DNA of 64,000 nt from Reyranella humidisoli. Its GTDB lineage: Bacteria; Pseudomonadota; Alphaproteobacteria; Reyranellales; Reyranellaceae. The translations under genes were made by a program, and so were the position numbers. The notes below the pieces were generated by a model, which made no database searches, had not been told where the DNA came from, and saw only the letters and a list, made by a program, of their open reading frames with translations. The stretch covers positions 124,001 to 188,000 of the forward strand of contig NZ_JAHOPB010000003.1 in the NCBI RefSeq assembly GCF_019039055.1. The letters run 5' to 3'. Numbering within the stretch: the stretch's first letter is position 1; every line of letters starts with the position of its first letter. Shown in pieces: positions 26,491 to 34,745 of this stretch.

Positions 26491-27489
26491 ATGGCCGATA
26501 CGAGAGAAGAAACAGGCAGGATGGACCGCAACCTTGCGCTGGAAGCGGTGCGGGTGACCGAGGCGGCAGCCCTCGCGGCCTCCAAGCTCATGGGACGCGG
26601 CGACGAGAAGATGGCCGACCAGGCCGCCGTCGATGCGATGCGCACGTCGCTCAACTCGCTGGCCATCGAGGGCACCGTCGTGATCGGCGAGGGTGAGCGC
26701 GACGAAGCGCCGATGCTCTATATCGGCGAGAAGGTCGGCATGGGCGGCGGCCCGAAGATCGACATCGCGCTCGATCCGCTGGAAGGCACGACCATCACCG
26801 CCAAGGGCTTGCCCAATTCGCTCGCCGTGATGGCGATGGCCGAGCATGGCGGGTTCCTCAATGCGCCCGACGTCTACATGGACAAGATCGCCGTCGGCGG
26901 CGGCCTGCCGGAAGGTATCGTCGACCTCGACAAGAGCGTGTCGGAGAATCTCAAGGATCTGGCGAAGGCCAAGCAGGTCGACGTCCTCGACCTGGTGGTC
27001 TGCATTCTCGACCGGCCGCGCCATTCCGAACTGATCGCCAAGGTCCGTGAGGCCGGCGCGCGCATCATGCTGATCGGAGACGGCGACGTGTCGGGCGTGA
27101 TCGCCACCTCGACCGGCGATTCGGGCATCGATATCTACATGGGTTCGGGCGGCGCGCCGGAAGGCGTGCTCGCGGCGGCGGCCTTGCGTGCGATCGGCGG
27201 CCAGATCCAGGGTCGCCTGCTGTTCCGCAACGACGACGAGAAGGCCCGCGCCAAGAAGTGGGGCATCACCGACCTCAACCGCAAATACTCGATGACCGAC
27301 ATGGCCAAGGGCGACGTGATGTTCGCGGCGACGGGCGTCACCTCGGGTTCGATGCTGAAGGGCGTGCGCCGCTTCCACAACGGCGCCGAGACCCATTCGA
27401 TCGTGATGCGCTCCAAGACCGGCACCGTGCGCTGGGTCTCGGCGCACCACAATTTCTCGATCAAGACCGGCCTGCCGAGCTGGGCGTAA
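26491..27489 (+). CDS. glpX: class II fructose-1,6-bisphosphatase
   Basis: 332-residue GlpX-type phosphatase of gluconeogenesis, dependent on Mg/Mn. Family marks: MDRNLALEAVRVTEAAALAA, GEGERDEAPMLYIGE (metal site), DIALDPLEGTT, and IGDGDVSGVIATS. GGAGGGAACG precedes ATG 26491. It lies 30 bp after hom and 62 bp before recJ. The hom-glpX-recJ order is widely conserved in alphaproteobacteria. Confidence 0.95.
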   Translation: MADTREETGRMDRNLALEAVRVTEAAALAASKLMGRGDEKMADQAAVDAMRTSLNSLAIEGTVVIGEGERDEAPMLYIGEKVGMGGGPKIDIALDPLEGTTITAKGLPNSLAVMAMAEHGGFLNAPDVYMDKIAVGGGLPEGIVDLDKSVSENLKDLAKAKQVDVLDLVVCILDRPRHSELIAKVREAGARIMLIGDGDVSGVIATSTGDSGIDIYMGSGGAPEGVLAAAALRAIGGQIQGRLLFRNDDEKARAKKWGITDLNRKYSMTDMAKGDVMFAATGVTSGSMLKGVRRFHNGAETHSIVMRSKTGTVRWVSAHHNFSIKTGLPSWA

Positions 27490-27551
27490 GCCTGGCTTCG
27501 ACGGCCGGCTCGCCGGAGCGGTGCCATCGCGCTTCGGGTTAGGGTGGCCGT

Positions 27552-29372
27552 ATGTCCGATTCCTTCAGAAACGAGCGCGCAGCATTCCTCGGCGTCGAGC
27601 GCTCGCTGACGGGAAAGCGCTGGGCCACGCGGCTCGGCGACGAGCGGCTGGCGTTGGCCATCGCACAGCGTCACGGCCTGCCCGATGCAATCAGCCGCCT
27701 GCTGGCGGCTCGCGACGTCGACCTCGACTCTGTTGCTGACTTTCTCGAACCGACTCTTCGCAAGTTCCTGCCCGATCCCTCGCACCTGAAGGACATGGAT
27801 GCCGCCGTGGCGCGCCTCGTCCGGGCCGTGCAGACGGGCGAGCGCATCGTGGTGTTCGGCGATTACGACGTGGATGGTGCGACCTCCTCGGCGCTGCTGC
27901 TGCGCTTCTTTCGGGCGGTCGGCGGCAATATCGGCGTCTATATTCCGGACCGCCGCAAGGAAGGCTACGGCCCCAATGCGCCGGCGCTGCTGAAGATCAG
28001 GGAAGAGGGCGCCTCCGTCGTCGTCACGGTCGATTGCGGCATCACCGCCTTCGAGCCGCTGGCCGAGGCCAGGCGTGTGGGCCTCGACCTCATCGTGATC
28101 GACCATCATATGGCGGAAATCGCGCTGCCCGAGGCGGTGGCCGTGGTCGATCCCAACCGGATCGACGATGCCAGTCCCCACAAGCATCTTGCCGCCGTCG
28201 GCGTCGCGTTCCTGCTGGCCGTCGGCGTCAACCGGGCGCTGCGCGACGCCAACTGGTACGGCACCTCGCGACCCGAGCCCGACCTTCGGCAATGGCTCGA
28301 TCTCGTGGCCCTGGGCACGGTCTGCGACGTAGTCCCGCTGCTCGGCGTCAACCGCGCGCTGGTGAGGGCGGGCCTGCAGGTCATGGCTCAGCGGCGCAAT
28401 GTGGGCCTCTCGGCGCTGGCCGACGTCGCCCGCCTCAAGGAAACGCCGGAAGCCTACCACCTCGGCTTTCTGCTGGGCCCCCGGGTCAATGCCGGCGGCC
28501 GGGTCGGCCAGGCCGATCTCGGCGCGCGCCTGCTGTCGAGCGACGACCCGCACGAGGTCGGGGCGCTCGCGATCCGGCTCGATGAATTCAATGCCGAGCG
28601 ACGCGCCATAGAGCGCGATGTGCTCGACCAGGCGATCACGCGCATCGAGGGCCTGTACGGCGCCGACCGCCAGAACCTCCCGTCGGTGCTGCTGGTCGAG
28701 AGCGAGGGTTGGCATGTCGGCGTGATCGGCATCGTGGCGAGCCGCCTGGTCGAGCGTTACGGCCGGCCGGCTTTCGTGATCGGCATGGACGGGGCGTTGG
28801 GCAAGGGCTCGGGCCGCTCGGTGCGTGGCGTCGATCTCGGAGCGGCGGTGATCGCGGCACGGCAGGAAGGTCTGCTGGTCAATGGAGGCGGGCATGCGAT
28901 GGCCGCCGGCCTCACCGTGGCGCGCGATTCGCTGCCCGAACTGATGCGCTTCCTCGACGGGCGGATCGCGCCCCAACTCGGCGCCGCCCCGCCGGTTCGT
29001 GAATTGGGGATCGATGCCGCGCTCGCTCCCGCGGCGGCCACCAAGGAACTCATCTCGATGATCGAGCGTGTCGGACCATTCGGCTCCGGCAACGCCCAGC
29101 CGCGATTTGCCCTCACCGGCGTGCGCGTCAGTTATGCCCAGCCCGTCGGGGAGGGGCATGTTCGCTGTACCCTGGTCGGCGCCGAGCGCGGCCGGGTCGA
29201 CGCCATCGCCTTCCGGGCCAATCAGAGCGAGCTGGGACCGGCGCTTCTGGATTCCGCGCGGCCCGTGCTGCATGTTGCCGGAGCGCTCAAAATCGACCGC
29301 TTCGGCGGCCGGGAGACGGTGCGCCTTCAGATCGATGACGCTGCATCGGCAGCCGGCTCCGTGCTTGCTTGA
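27552..29372 (+). CDS. recJ: single-stranded-DNA-specific exonuclease RecJ
   Basis: 606-residue 5'-3' exonuclease of recombination and mismatch repair. DHH-superfamily metal motifs are FGDYDVDGATSSALLL (about 105-120), VTVDCGITA, VIDHHMAE (DHH) and GPRVNAGGRVG. The DHHA1 part has GWHVGVIGIVASRLVERYGRPA and GGGHAMAAGL, followed by a C-terminal OB-like region. Length is normal (about 570-620). It ends 46 bp before tRNA-Glu. Confidence 0.94.
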   Translation: MSDSFRNERAAFLGVERSLTGKRWATRLGDERLALAIAQRHGLPDAISRLLAARDVDLDSVADFLEPTLRKFLPDPSHLKDMDAAVARLVRAVQTGERIVVFGDYDVDGATSSALLLRFFRAVGGNIGVYIPDRRKEGYGPNAPALLKIREEGASVVVTVDCGITAFEPLAEARRVGLDLIVIDHHMAEIALPEAVAVVDPNRIDDASPHKHLAAVGVAFLLAVGVNRALRDANWYGTSRPEPDLRQWLDLVALGTVCDVVPLLGVNRALVRAGLQVMAQRRNVGLSALADVARLKETPEAYHLGFLLGPRVNAGGRVGQADLGARLLSSDDPHEVGALAIRLDEFNAERRAIERDVLDQAITRIEGLYGADRQNLPSVLLVESEGWHVGVIGIVASRLVERYGRPAFVIGMDGALGKGSGRSVRGVDLGAAVIAARQEGLLVNGGGHAMAAGLTVARDSLPELMRFLDGRIAPQLGAAPPVRELGIDAALAPAAATKELISMIERVGPFGSGNAQPRFALTGVRVSYAQPVGEGHVRCTLVGAERGRVDAIAFRANQSELGPALLDSARPVLHVAGALKIDRFGGRETVRLQIDDAASAAGSVLA

Positions 29373-29418
29373 TTTTCTGCTTCCAAGCCGGTATCTCACC
29401 CACGCGCTTGGAGGCTTC

Positions 29419-29494
29419 GTTCCCTTCGTCTAGAGGCCTAGGACACTGCCCTTTCACGGCGGCGACACGGGTTCGAATCCCGTAGGGAACGCCA
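29419..29494 (+). tRNA. tRNA-Glu (anticodon UUC)
   Basis: 76 bases including encoded CCA (29492-29494). Acceptor stem GTTCCCT/AGGGAAC, anticodon stem CTGCC/GGCGG with one G-U pair, anticodon TTC at 29453-29455 within loop CTTTCAC, and T-loop GGTTCGAATCC. Near-identical layout to bacterial tRNA-Glu. It marks the boundary between the housekeeping block and the less GC-rich region that follows. Confidence 0.96.
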
Positions 29495-29522
29495 CTCCCG
29501 AAAAAAGAGAGAACTTCGGGAG
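29495..29522 (+). terminator. hairpin directly after tRNA-Glu
   Basis: Perfect 8-bp stem (29495-29502 with 29515-29522) with a 12-base purine-rich loop, beginning at the base after the tRNA CCA. Likely terminates or trims the tRNA transcript. Confidence 0.55.
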
Positions 29523-29893
29523 ACGACTTTGACAGCCCCCGGTACGCGAGCTTCTCCAGGATGACGGGGAGAGCCTTCGAGCCGGATGCTGTTGTGGTCG
29601 ACCGGGACGAGTTTATACGACCACACTTGGTTGGCTCCCGCTGGTGTCTGGGCATCTGCTAGTCGGACTTTTCACGTTCTTGGCGGATACGCCATAGGAC
29701 GTCCCGCCGATCGACGTCGCGTACTACGAGGAAGTCCGCCGCCATCCCTGCCCGCGGTTTCAATTCCGCTGACGGCAATGGGGTCGACGCGAAGGCCTCT
29801 TGATCTGCGTCAAGGTTCCTTGGCCTTTGGGCTATAGCATTAATAAATTCGTAATGTGAGCTGCGGTGCTCACCGCCTTCCGGGAAGAGCTCG
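29523..29893. other. intergenic region after tRNA-Glu
   Basis: About 370 bp without a supported gene. It holds one FNR-like box (29800-29813) and a TATAGC-type -10 (29833-29838) ahead of the DUF2252 gene. I looked for a second copy of the tRNA 3' end as an attachment site and saw none. A short minus-strand frame (29659-29745) reads protein-like but has no supported start. Confidence 0.4.
29800..29813 (+). promoter_or_regulatory. FNR/FixK-like box upstream of DUF2252 gene
   Basis: TTGATCTGCGTCAA matches TTGAT-N4-RTCAA. Its centre lies about 87 bp before the ATG at 29894; a TATAGC sequence about 29 bp downstream of the centre is roughly where a class II activator would want its -10. Confidence 0.65.
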
Positions 29894-31315
29894 ATGAGCA
29901 ACGTGACAAGGCTGCCAACCAAGACCGGCGTGCCAGAAGCCGAGCGTCCAGTGCACTCAGTGCCAGCGAATGATCTCGTCGCAGCCGGCAAGCGCCTGCG
30001 CGACGCGGTCCCGCGGGCGAGCCAGGGCGTGTGGAAGCGGCACAAGGACCGGCCGGACCCGCTCGAGCTTCTTCAGGCCTCCGATGTCGGTCGCGTTCCT
30101 GAACTGATCCCGATTAAGTATGGCCGGATGCTGAAGTCGCCGTTCACGTTCTACCGGGGAGCGGCTGGCGTCATGGCCGCCGACCTCGCCACGACTCCCT
30201 CGATGGGGGTCAATGTCCAGGCCTGCGGTGACTGCCATCTGTTGAACTTTGGCGGATTCGCTACGCCCGAACGCAACATTGCCTTCGACATCAACGACTT
30301 TGATGAAACGCTGCCGGCTTCTTGGGAGTGGGACGTCAAGCGGTTGGTCGCCTCGTTCGTGCTGGCGGCCAGGTCCAATGGCCTGTCGAACTCGGCTGGT
30401 CGCGACGCGGCCGTGAACTGTGCCCGCAGTTATCGCGAGCGACTACGGGAAGTCGCGGAGATGAGTCCGCTGGAGGCTTGGTACGCACATATCAGTGCAG
30501 AGGATGTCATCGCCCGGCTCGACGACGCGGGTTTGAAGAAGCGCGTGCGGCGCCGGATCGATAAGGCACAGGAGGAGGGCGGATCGGACGTCGACTACCC
30601 GAAGCTGGCCGAAATGGTCGGCGGTCAGGTACATATCAAGGACCAGCCTCCGCTGATATTCCACGCCGATGCAACACGTGAAGAAGGCTTCCGAGATTTC
30701 CTGGACAAGGCGTTGGCCGAGTATCGGGAGACGCTCCCCGACGACCGGCGCGCGCTACTGGACCGCTACCGCCTTGTGGATGTGGCCATAAAGGTCGTGG
30801 GGATTGGCAGTGTCGGGCGGTACTGCTCCATTGGCCTGTTCATGTCCTCGTCCAATGAGCCTCTGTTTCTGCAGTTCAAGCAGGCTGTCGCATCGGTGCT
30901 CGAGCCTTACGCGGGCAAGAGCCTCTATAGTCACTCGGGCCAGCGCGTGGTTCAGGGGCAGCGCCTGATGCAATCCTCGTCAGATGTCTTTCTTGGCTGG
31001 TTGACGGGTCTCGAAGGCCGTCAGGTCTACGTGCGTCAGTTGCGTGACGCGAAGATCAAGCCACTCGTCGAAACGTTTGATCGCAGCATGCTGGCGATCT
31101 ACGGCGAACTCTGTGGTTGGGCGCTGGCGCGGGCGCATGGCCGGGCCAGCCATCCGTGGCTGATCAGCGGCTACCTTGGTAGCAGCGATGCCTTCGACGT
31201 GGCCATGGGGAATTTTGCGGTTGCCTACGCCGACCAGGCCGAGCGCGACCACGCCGCCCTCAAGGCTGCCGTAAGTGCCGGCAAGATTCAGGTCCACGTT
31301 GAGGAAGACAGGTAG
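29894..31315 (+). CDS. DUF2252 family protein
   Basis: 473-residue cytosolic protein. DUF2252 marks are MLKSPFTFYRGAAGVMAADLA (about 80-100), VQACGDCHLLNFGGFATPE, and FDINDFDETLPASWEWDVKRL (about 135-155); later GIGSVGRYCSIGLFM and YVRQLRDAKIKP also fit. The GDxHxxNFG and DxNDFD pair resembles the catalytic and metal loops of kinase-like phosphotransferases, so small-molecule phosphorylation is plausible but unproven. GAAGAG precedes the ATG. Preceded by an FNR-like box, and 23 bp ahead of a probable lipoprotein gene that is likely co-transcribed. Confidence 0.8.
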   Translation: MSNVTRLPTKTGVPEAERPVHSVPANDLVAAGKRLRDAVPRASQGVWKRHKDRPDPLELLQASDVGRVPELIPIKYGRMLKSPFTFYRGAAGVMAADLATTPSMGVNVQACGDCHLLNFGGFATPERNIAFDINDFDETLPASWEWDVKRLVASFVLAARSNGLSNSAGRDAAVNCARSYRERLREVAEMSPLEAWYAHISAEDVIARLDDAGLKKRVRRRIDKAQEEGGSDVDYPKLAEMVGGQVHIKDQPPLIFHADATREEGFRDFLDKALAEYRETLPDDRRALLDRYRLVDVAIKVVGIGSVGRYCSIGLFMSSSNEPLFLQFKQAVASVLEPYAGKSLYSHSGQRVVQGQRLMQSSSDVFLGWLTGLEGRQVYVRQLRDAKIKPLVETFDRSMLAIYGELCGWALARAHGRASHPWLISGYLGSSDAFDVAMGNFAVAYADQAERDHAALKAAVSAGKIQVHVEEDR

Positions 31316-31338
31316 CCGTCGGCCTTGGGAGACGCCTT

Positions 31339-32433
31339 ATGGCCGCATGTCGGATTTCAGCCGTTGTTGCGGCCCTATTGATTACCTCAGTAACCGGGGC
31401 ATGTAGCAGTATTGGTCCATCCACCGTTTCACGGGATCGATCCGATTACAGCGCGGCGATTGGTGACTCCTGGAAGCAACAGACGCTGCTCAATATCGTC
31501 AAGCTGCGCTATGCGGATTTTCCAGTGTTCATGGAAATTGCGCAGGTGATCGCCGGCTACCAGCTACAGACTACTGTCGGTGCGGGCTTCACCGCGCAAA
31601 ACTACTTGACCAATGCCGTAAATATTCCGGCCGCCGTCGGGGGCACTGCCGCCGTTGGCGCAACCTACATCGACCGTCCGACGATCATGTACGCGCCGCT
31701 GACGGGAAACGATTTCATCAAGAAGCTGATGACGCCAATCCCTCCCAGCGCCGTAATGTTCCTGTTGCAGTCTGGGTATCCTGCCACTCTGGTCATGCCG
31801 CTCGTGGTCGACTCGATCAATGGCATTGCCAATGAATCCAAGCGTTCTGCTATGAGCCGCCCCGGCGACCCGGAGTTTTCTCGCCTTGCGCAGCTCCTTT
31901 ACGAATTGCAGCGCGCCAATGCGCTCCAGATCCGTGTTGAGCGCGCGAAAAACAATTCCGAAATCTCAATCGTCGGTTTTCCGCCCACCAATGTATCGCC
32001 CGACATCGCCGCAAAGATCGCGGAAGTAGGGCGCATCCTGCACCTTTCTGGGACGGGCCGGGTCCATCAGGTTCGCTATGGCGGCTGGTCGGGCAAAGGT
32101 GACGAGATCGCGCTAGTGACCCGCTCGATGCTGCAGGTCATGGTTGAGTTGGGTGTGCTCGCACAAGTTCCCGAAGACGACATTGCGGCAGGCAAGGCCG
32201 CACCCGGAGGGCCGCCACGCGCCGATGAACGGCCGTCGCTACTCAATATTGCGAGTGGAACTGCACCACCAGCTGAGGCGCATGTTGCCGTCCAGTACAA
32301 GGGACGCTGGTTCTGGATCGCGGACACCGACTTCCGCTCGAAGTCGACTTTCAACAGCGTAATGCTGCTCTTCGCGATTTCGGACGTCGGCGTGCGCTCG
32401 GCCCCGCCGGTCGTCACGGTGCCAGCCAATTGA
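31339..32433 (+). CDS. probable lipoprotein of unknown function
   Basis: 364 residues, not recognised. The N-terminus (MAACRISAVVAALLITSVTGACSS) is a signal peptide ending in a weak lipobox VTGAC. The mature part has QQTLLNIVKLRYADFPVFMEIAQVIAGY, a Gly/Ala-rich stretch (about 80-115), IPPSAVMFLLQSGYPATLVMPLVVDSINGI, and a C-terminal domain with two Trp-rich strands (YKGRWFWIADTDFRSKSTF). Base composition is lower in GC than the flanks: one hand-counted 60-base line (31381-31440) is 52%, against 63% for a recJ line. Probably forms a unit with the DUF2252 gene; a patatin-like lipoprotein gene converges on it. Confidence 0.65.
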   Translation: MAACRISAVVAALLITSVTGACSSIGPSTVSRDRSDYSAAIGDSWKQQTLLNIVKLRYADFPVFMEIAQVIAGYQLQTTVGAGFTAQNYLTNAVNIPAAVGGTAAVGATYIDRPTIMYAPLTGNDFIKKLMTPIPPSAVMFLLQSGYPATLVMPLVVDSINGIANESKRSAMSRPGDPEFSRLAQLLYELQRANALQIRVERAKNNSEISIVGFPPTNVSPDIAAKIAEVGRILHLSGTGRVHQVRYGGWSGKGDEIALVTRSMLQVMVELGVLAQVPEDDIAAGKAAPGGPPRADERPSLLNIASGTAPPAEAHVAVQYKGRWFWIADTDFRSKSTFNSVMLLFAISDVGVRSAPPVVTVPAN

Positions 32434-32557
32434 AAAACCTCGTCGGGGACGCGATCCGCCCATCCGCCTTGGCAATCAACATGGTGCCCAAGGCGAATCA
32501 ATTTTTTGCTATAGCGATCCAGTGCCAGCTGATTTGACGTGACGCAACCTCAAGTCA

Positions 32558-33763
32558 TCACACGGCAAATGGGGGCTTCTTTGACCAAGGATAACCCTGT
32601 CGTGCCCGCACATAGCCATACTCAAACAGTTTCCGCATATAGCTTTGGTCGAAGGGTGCCGGCGACACGTCATTGAAATCGGTGCCGATGTAGGCAAGGT
32701 TGAAGTCGATGCCATCAGTTCGCGTCGTGTTATACATGCGCACCACATCGTTTATTCCACTGACGGTGATCATGGTGTCGATCGTCCGACCGATGATCCC
32801 CAGGGTCTGTCGCTTGGTGGTCGACCAGTTGGGATCGAGCCTGCCGTTGCGAATGATGTAAGCATCAACGGGAAGGACGCGCTGACGCGCCGCGGCGCGT
32901 TGACGGCGCTGCTGCGTCAGTGAGGGGGGATAGAGGAAGGCTTGGGCGAAAGCGCCGCCGTCCACATGCATCTCCTGATACGGCTTTCCGTCCAGAGTCA
33001 CATCGAACATGGTCGGTGGAAATGCACCTGGGATCGCCGCCGAAGCGAGCAGGATGCGCGCTATGGTGTCCTGCGCGCGCGGATGGCCACTTGCTGCAAT
33101 CGCGCCGATATTCCAGATGACTCCCTGCTGCGAGTCGAGGTCACTCGTGCCGATCAAAAGCAGCCGACCGTCGTTGTAAGCCTTGGCAAGATCAGCGACC
33201 ATCTGCTGGTCAAGGTAACGGGACAGGGTAATGAAGAGTGGCGCATTGTCCGCTAGCGCATCGTCGTTGAGCGCCGCAATCAGTCCGCGCTCCCTCAGGA
33301 CATCCTTAGCCGTGATGTTCGTATATACTTCGCGTAGCTTGGCGTCATAAGCGGTACCAAGGAACGCAAATGGCGCGGTCAGGGCTCCTGTGCTGATGCC
33401 CGTCACCCAGTCGAACACCGGACGGTCGCCGCGTTCGCTCCACCCACACAAAAGGCCGGCCCCGAAAGCCCCATTCTCGCCGCCGCCGGATACCGCCAGC
33501 ATGTTGTACTCCGGCATATCGAACGGGGTCGCCACGCCAAAGAAGCGTCGCCGGCGCTCCGCTGCCTGCAACAACTCGTCCTGAGCGAGCTTCACATCGA
33601 CAATGGGATGGAAACGCTCATTGGCGACGCCGAGCACGGTTGCGTGCGTCGCCTTCGCGCGTGGCACGGCGGGCCCACGTGGAACTTCGCCACAGGCCGA
33701 CAGGCCGATCATCGCTCCGCTTCCGGCTAGTAGCCGGAAGGTGCTTCGACGTGTTTTTGTCAT
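32558..33763 (-). CDS. patatin-like phospholipase, lipoprotein
   Basis: 401 residues from ATG 33763, chosen for AGGGGGCAGG upstream and a clean signal with lipobox LSAC (Cys24). Patatin catalytic elements are all present: oxyanion loop GGGENGAFGAG (93-103), nucleophile Ser124 in GISTG, and Asp268 in VDGGAF. It should be a lipid-anchored serine acyl hydrolase acting on phospholipids or other acyl esters at the envelope. A divergent FNR-like box lies 50 bp upstream (33813-33826). Less GC-rich than the housekeeping flank, like its two neighbours. Confidence 0.85.
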   Translation of the reverse strand: MTKTRRSTFRLLAGSGAMIGLSACGEVPRGPAVPRAKATHATVLGVANERFHPIVDVKLAQDELLQAAERRRRFFGVATPFDMPEYNMLAVSGGGENGAFGAGLLCGWSERGDRPVFDWVTGISTGALTAPFAFLGTAYDAKLREVYTNITAKDVLRERGLIAALNDDALADNAPLFITLSRYLDQQMVADLAKAYNDGRLLLIGTSDLDSQQGVIWNIGAIAASGHPRAQDTIARILLASAAIPGAFPPTMFDVTLDGKPYQEMHVDGGAFAQAFLYPPSLTQQRRQRAAARQRVLPVDAYIIRNGRLDPNWSTTKRQTLGIIGRTIDTMITVSGINDVVRMYNTTRTDGIDFNLAYIGTDFNDVSPAPFDQSYMRKLFEYGYVRARQGYPWSKKPPFAV

Positions 33764-33812
33764 CCTGCCCCCTAGTTTGCGAGACTTCGTAGCTACCACC
33801 GTTGGGGCGGCC

Positions 33813-33826
33813 TTGATCTAGCTCAA
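33813..33826 (-). promoter_or_regulatory. FNR/FixK-like box near patatin-like gene
   Basis: TTGATCTAGCTCAA fits the looser FixK form TTGA-N6-TCAA, with one base off TTGAT-N4-ATCAA. Centre is 56 bp before the patatin-like ATG, which allows a start near 33778 at class II spacing; the -10 there (TACGAA) is weak. Confidence 0.5.
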
Positions 33827-34083
33827 TGGAATGTTCGTTAGTGCGCTTGATCATACAGCTAACGATGCGGCGCGCGCTGGGTAGTCAAACACCGCCCAGT
33901 GGCTATCGGCGACCTGCGTGGATACTCAATCATTTCGGCTGCTCCGACTAAGATTAAGACAACGACTCGTGGCCACTCCGACACGCCAAGCGACTACTCC
34001 GGCGACAAGTCGACCTTCCGGCGGCATCGCGAGCCTTGGACCTCGCGGCGCGATGCCAAAAGCTGCGCCTGTCGCGGCCGGCT

Positions 34084-34097
34084 TTGACTTTAGTCAA
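34084..34097 (+). promoter_or_regulatory. FNR/Dnr-like box upstream of glycine-zipper lipoprotein operon
   Basis: TTGACTTTAGTCAA, symmetric in its arms. A CACAAT hexamer at 34120-34125 is centred 32 bp downstream, exactly where the -10 of a class II FNR promoter should be; the transcript would start near 34132, 17 bases before ATG 34149. Confidence 0.7.
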
Positions 34098-34148
34098 ACC
34101 GGCCCACGGCCGGACCCTTCACAATGGTCTCCCTTAGGGGAGGCACCG

Positions 34149-34370
34149 ATGCGTACCATGGTTCTGTTGATCGCCCTGGCAGGCGTGACCTGCGGCTGCG
34201 ACCAGTTCGACAATATGTCTTCCGGCCAGAAGGGCATGGTCACCGGCGCGGCGCTGGGGACCGGCATCGGCCTGGTGTCGGGCGGCAGCTTCGGGACCGT
34301 CGTCGGCGCGGGCCTGATCGGTGGCGCGGTCGGCTATGTCGGTGGCACGGCCATCGGCAACAAGAACTGA
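34149..34370 (+). CDS. small glycine-zipper lipoprotein
   Basis: 73-residue protein. Signal with a lipobox-like VTCGC ahead of DQFDNMSSGQ, then a glycine zipper (GMVTGAALGTGIGLVSGGSF and on to GGTAIGNKN), typical of small outer-membrane or stress-linked lipoproteins related to OsmB/SlyB. ATG 34149 has a strong AGGGGAGG ribosome site; the longer upstream frame starts within the promoter region and is rejected. First gene of a four-gene operon under an FNR-like box. Confidence 0.75.
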   Translation: MRTMVLLIALAGVTCGCDQFDNMSSGQKGMVTGAALGTGIGLVSGGSFGTVVGAGLIGGAVGYVGGTAIGNKN

Positions 34371-34386
34371 GCTGGAGGATCGTCGC

Positions 34387-34725
34387 ATGACCAGCAGGAC
34401 GCTTGCCGTACTGACCACGCTCGCCGGGCTCGCCGCCGGTTCCACCGCCGCGCTCGCCCAGACCGCGACCGTCACCTTCGACCAGGCGGCCTACGTCACC
34501 TGCCGCGAAGCCCACATCATGCCGCCGAACCAGCGCATCGCCCTCTCGGTGTTTCTCGCCAATCATGCGGCGCGGCAGCGTGGCGTCACGATCCCGGACG
34601 GTGACCAGGGTGCCCAGCTCGCCGGCCTGGTCCGCGGCGGCTGCACGCTTTCGCCGGATGCCTATCTTTTCGCGGTGATCGACCGGGCGATCGTCGCCGA
34701 GTCGAGCAGACTGCCGAAGCGCTGA
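34387..34725 (+). CDS. periplasmic HdeA/HdeB-like small protein
   Basis: 112 residues with signal peptide ending TAALAQ (about 25). The mature ~87 residues contain just two cysteines (VTCREAHIMPP and RGGCTLSPD), spaced about as in the HdeA fold, and end in DAYLFAVIDRAIVAE. HdeA/HdeB are acid-stress chaperones held by one disulfide; similarity here is judged from size, export and cysteine pattern, so the family call is tentative. It sits 16 bp after the glycine-zipper gene and 20 bp before the Ca2+:H+ antiporter gene. Confidence 0.55.
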   Translation: MTSRTLAVLTTLAGLAAGSTAALAQTATVTFDQAAYVTCREAHIMPPNQRIALSVFLANHAARQRGVTIPDGDQGAQLAGLVRGGCTLSPDAYLFAVIDRAIVAESSRLPKR

Positions 34726-34745
34726 CGAGCCGGCGGGCCATACCG

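Larger units (their letters stand above)
33764..34148. other. regulatory intergenic region with two FNR-like boxes
   Basis: 385 bp between divergent genes (patatin-like on minus, glycine-zipper lipoprotein on plus). Holds boxes at 33813-33826 and 34084-34097 and a 9-bp stem hairpin (34023-34031 with 34049-34057). Open frames in it look random. Confidence 0.5.

Noticed and set aside
22824-29399. Very long minus-strand open frames (733, 774 and 754 codons)
   Set aside because: Antisense to the lipoprotein, alaC, hom, glpX and recJ genes, all of which have clear family motifs on the plus strand. The antisense products have low-complexity composition.
29287-29655. 122-codon minus-strand frame crossing tRNA-Glu
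   Set aside because: It translates the tRNA complement (GIRTRVAAVKGQCPRP), a known type of false gene call over tRNAs.
29659-29745. Short minus-strand frame reading MAADFLVVRDVDRRDV
   Set aside because: Looks protein-like but is under 30 codons from that ATG and lacks a supported start; could be a gene remnant, not annotated.
29495-34148. Genomic island with att sites
   Set aside because: No integrase and no second copy of the tRNA 3' end were seen, so a defined mobile element is not called; only the composition shift is reported.
33918-34148. N-terminal extension of the glycine-zipper lipoprotein
   Set aside because: It would run through an FNR-like box and promoter, and the internal ATG at 34149 has a strong ribosome site and a signal peptide.
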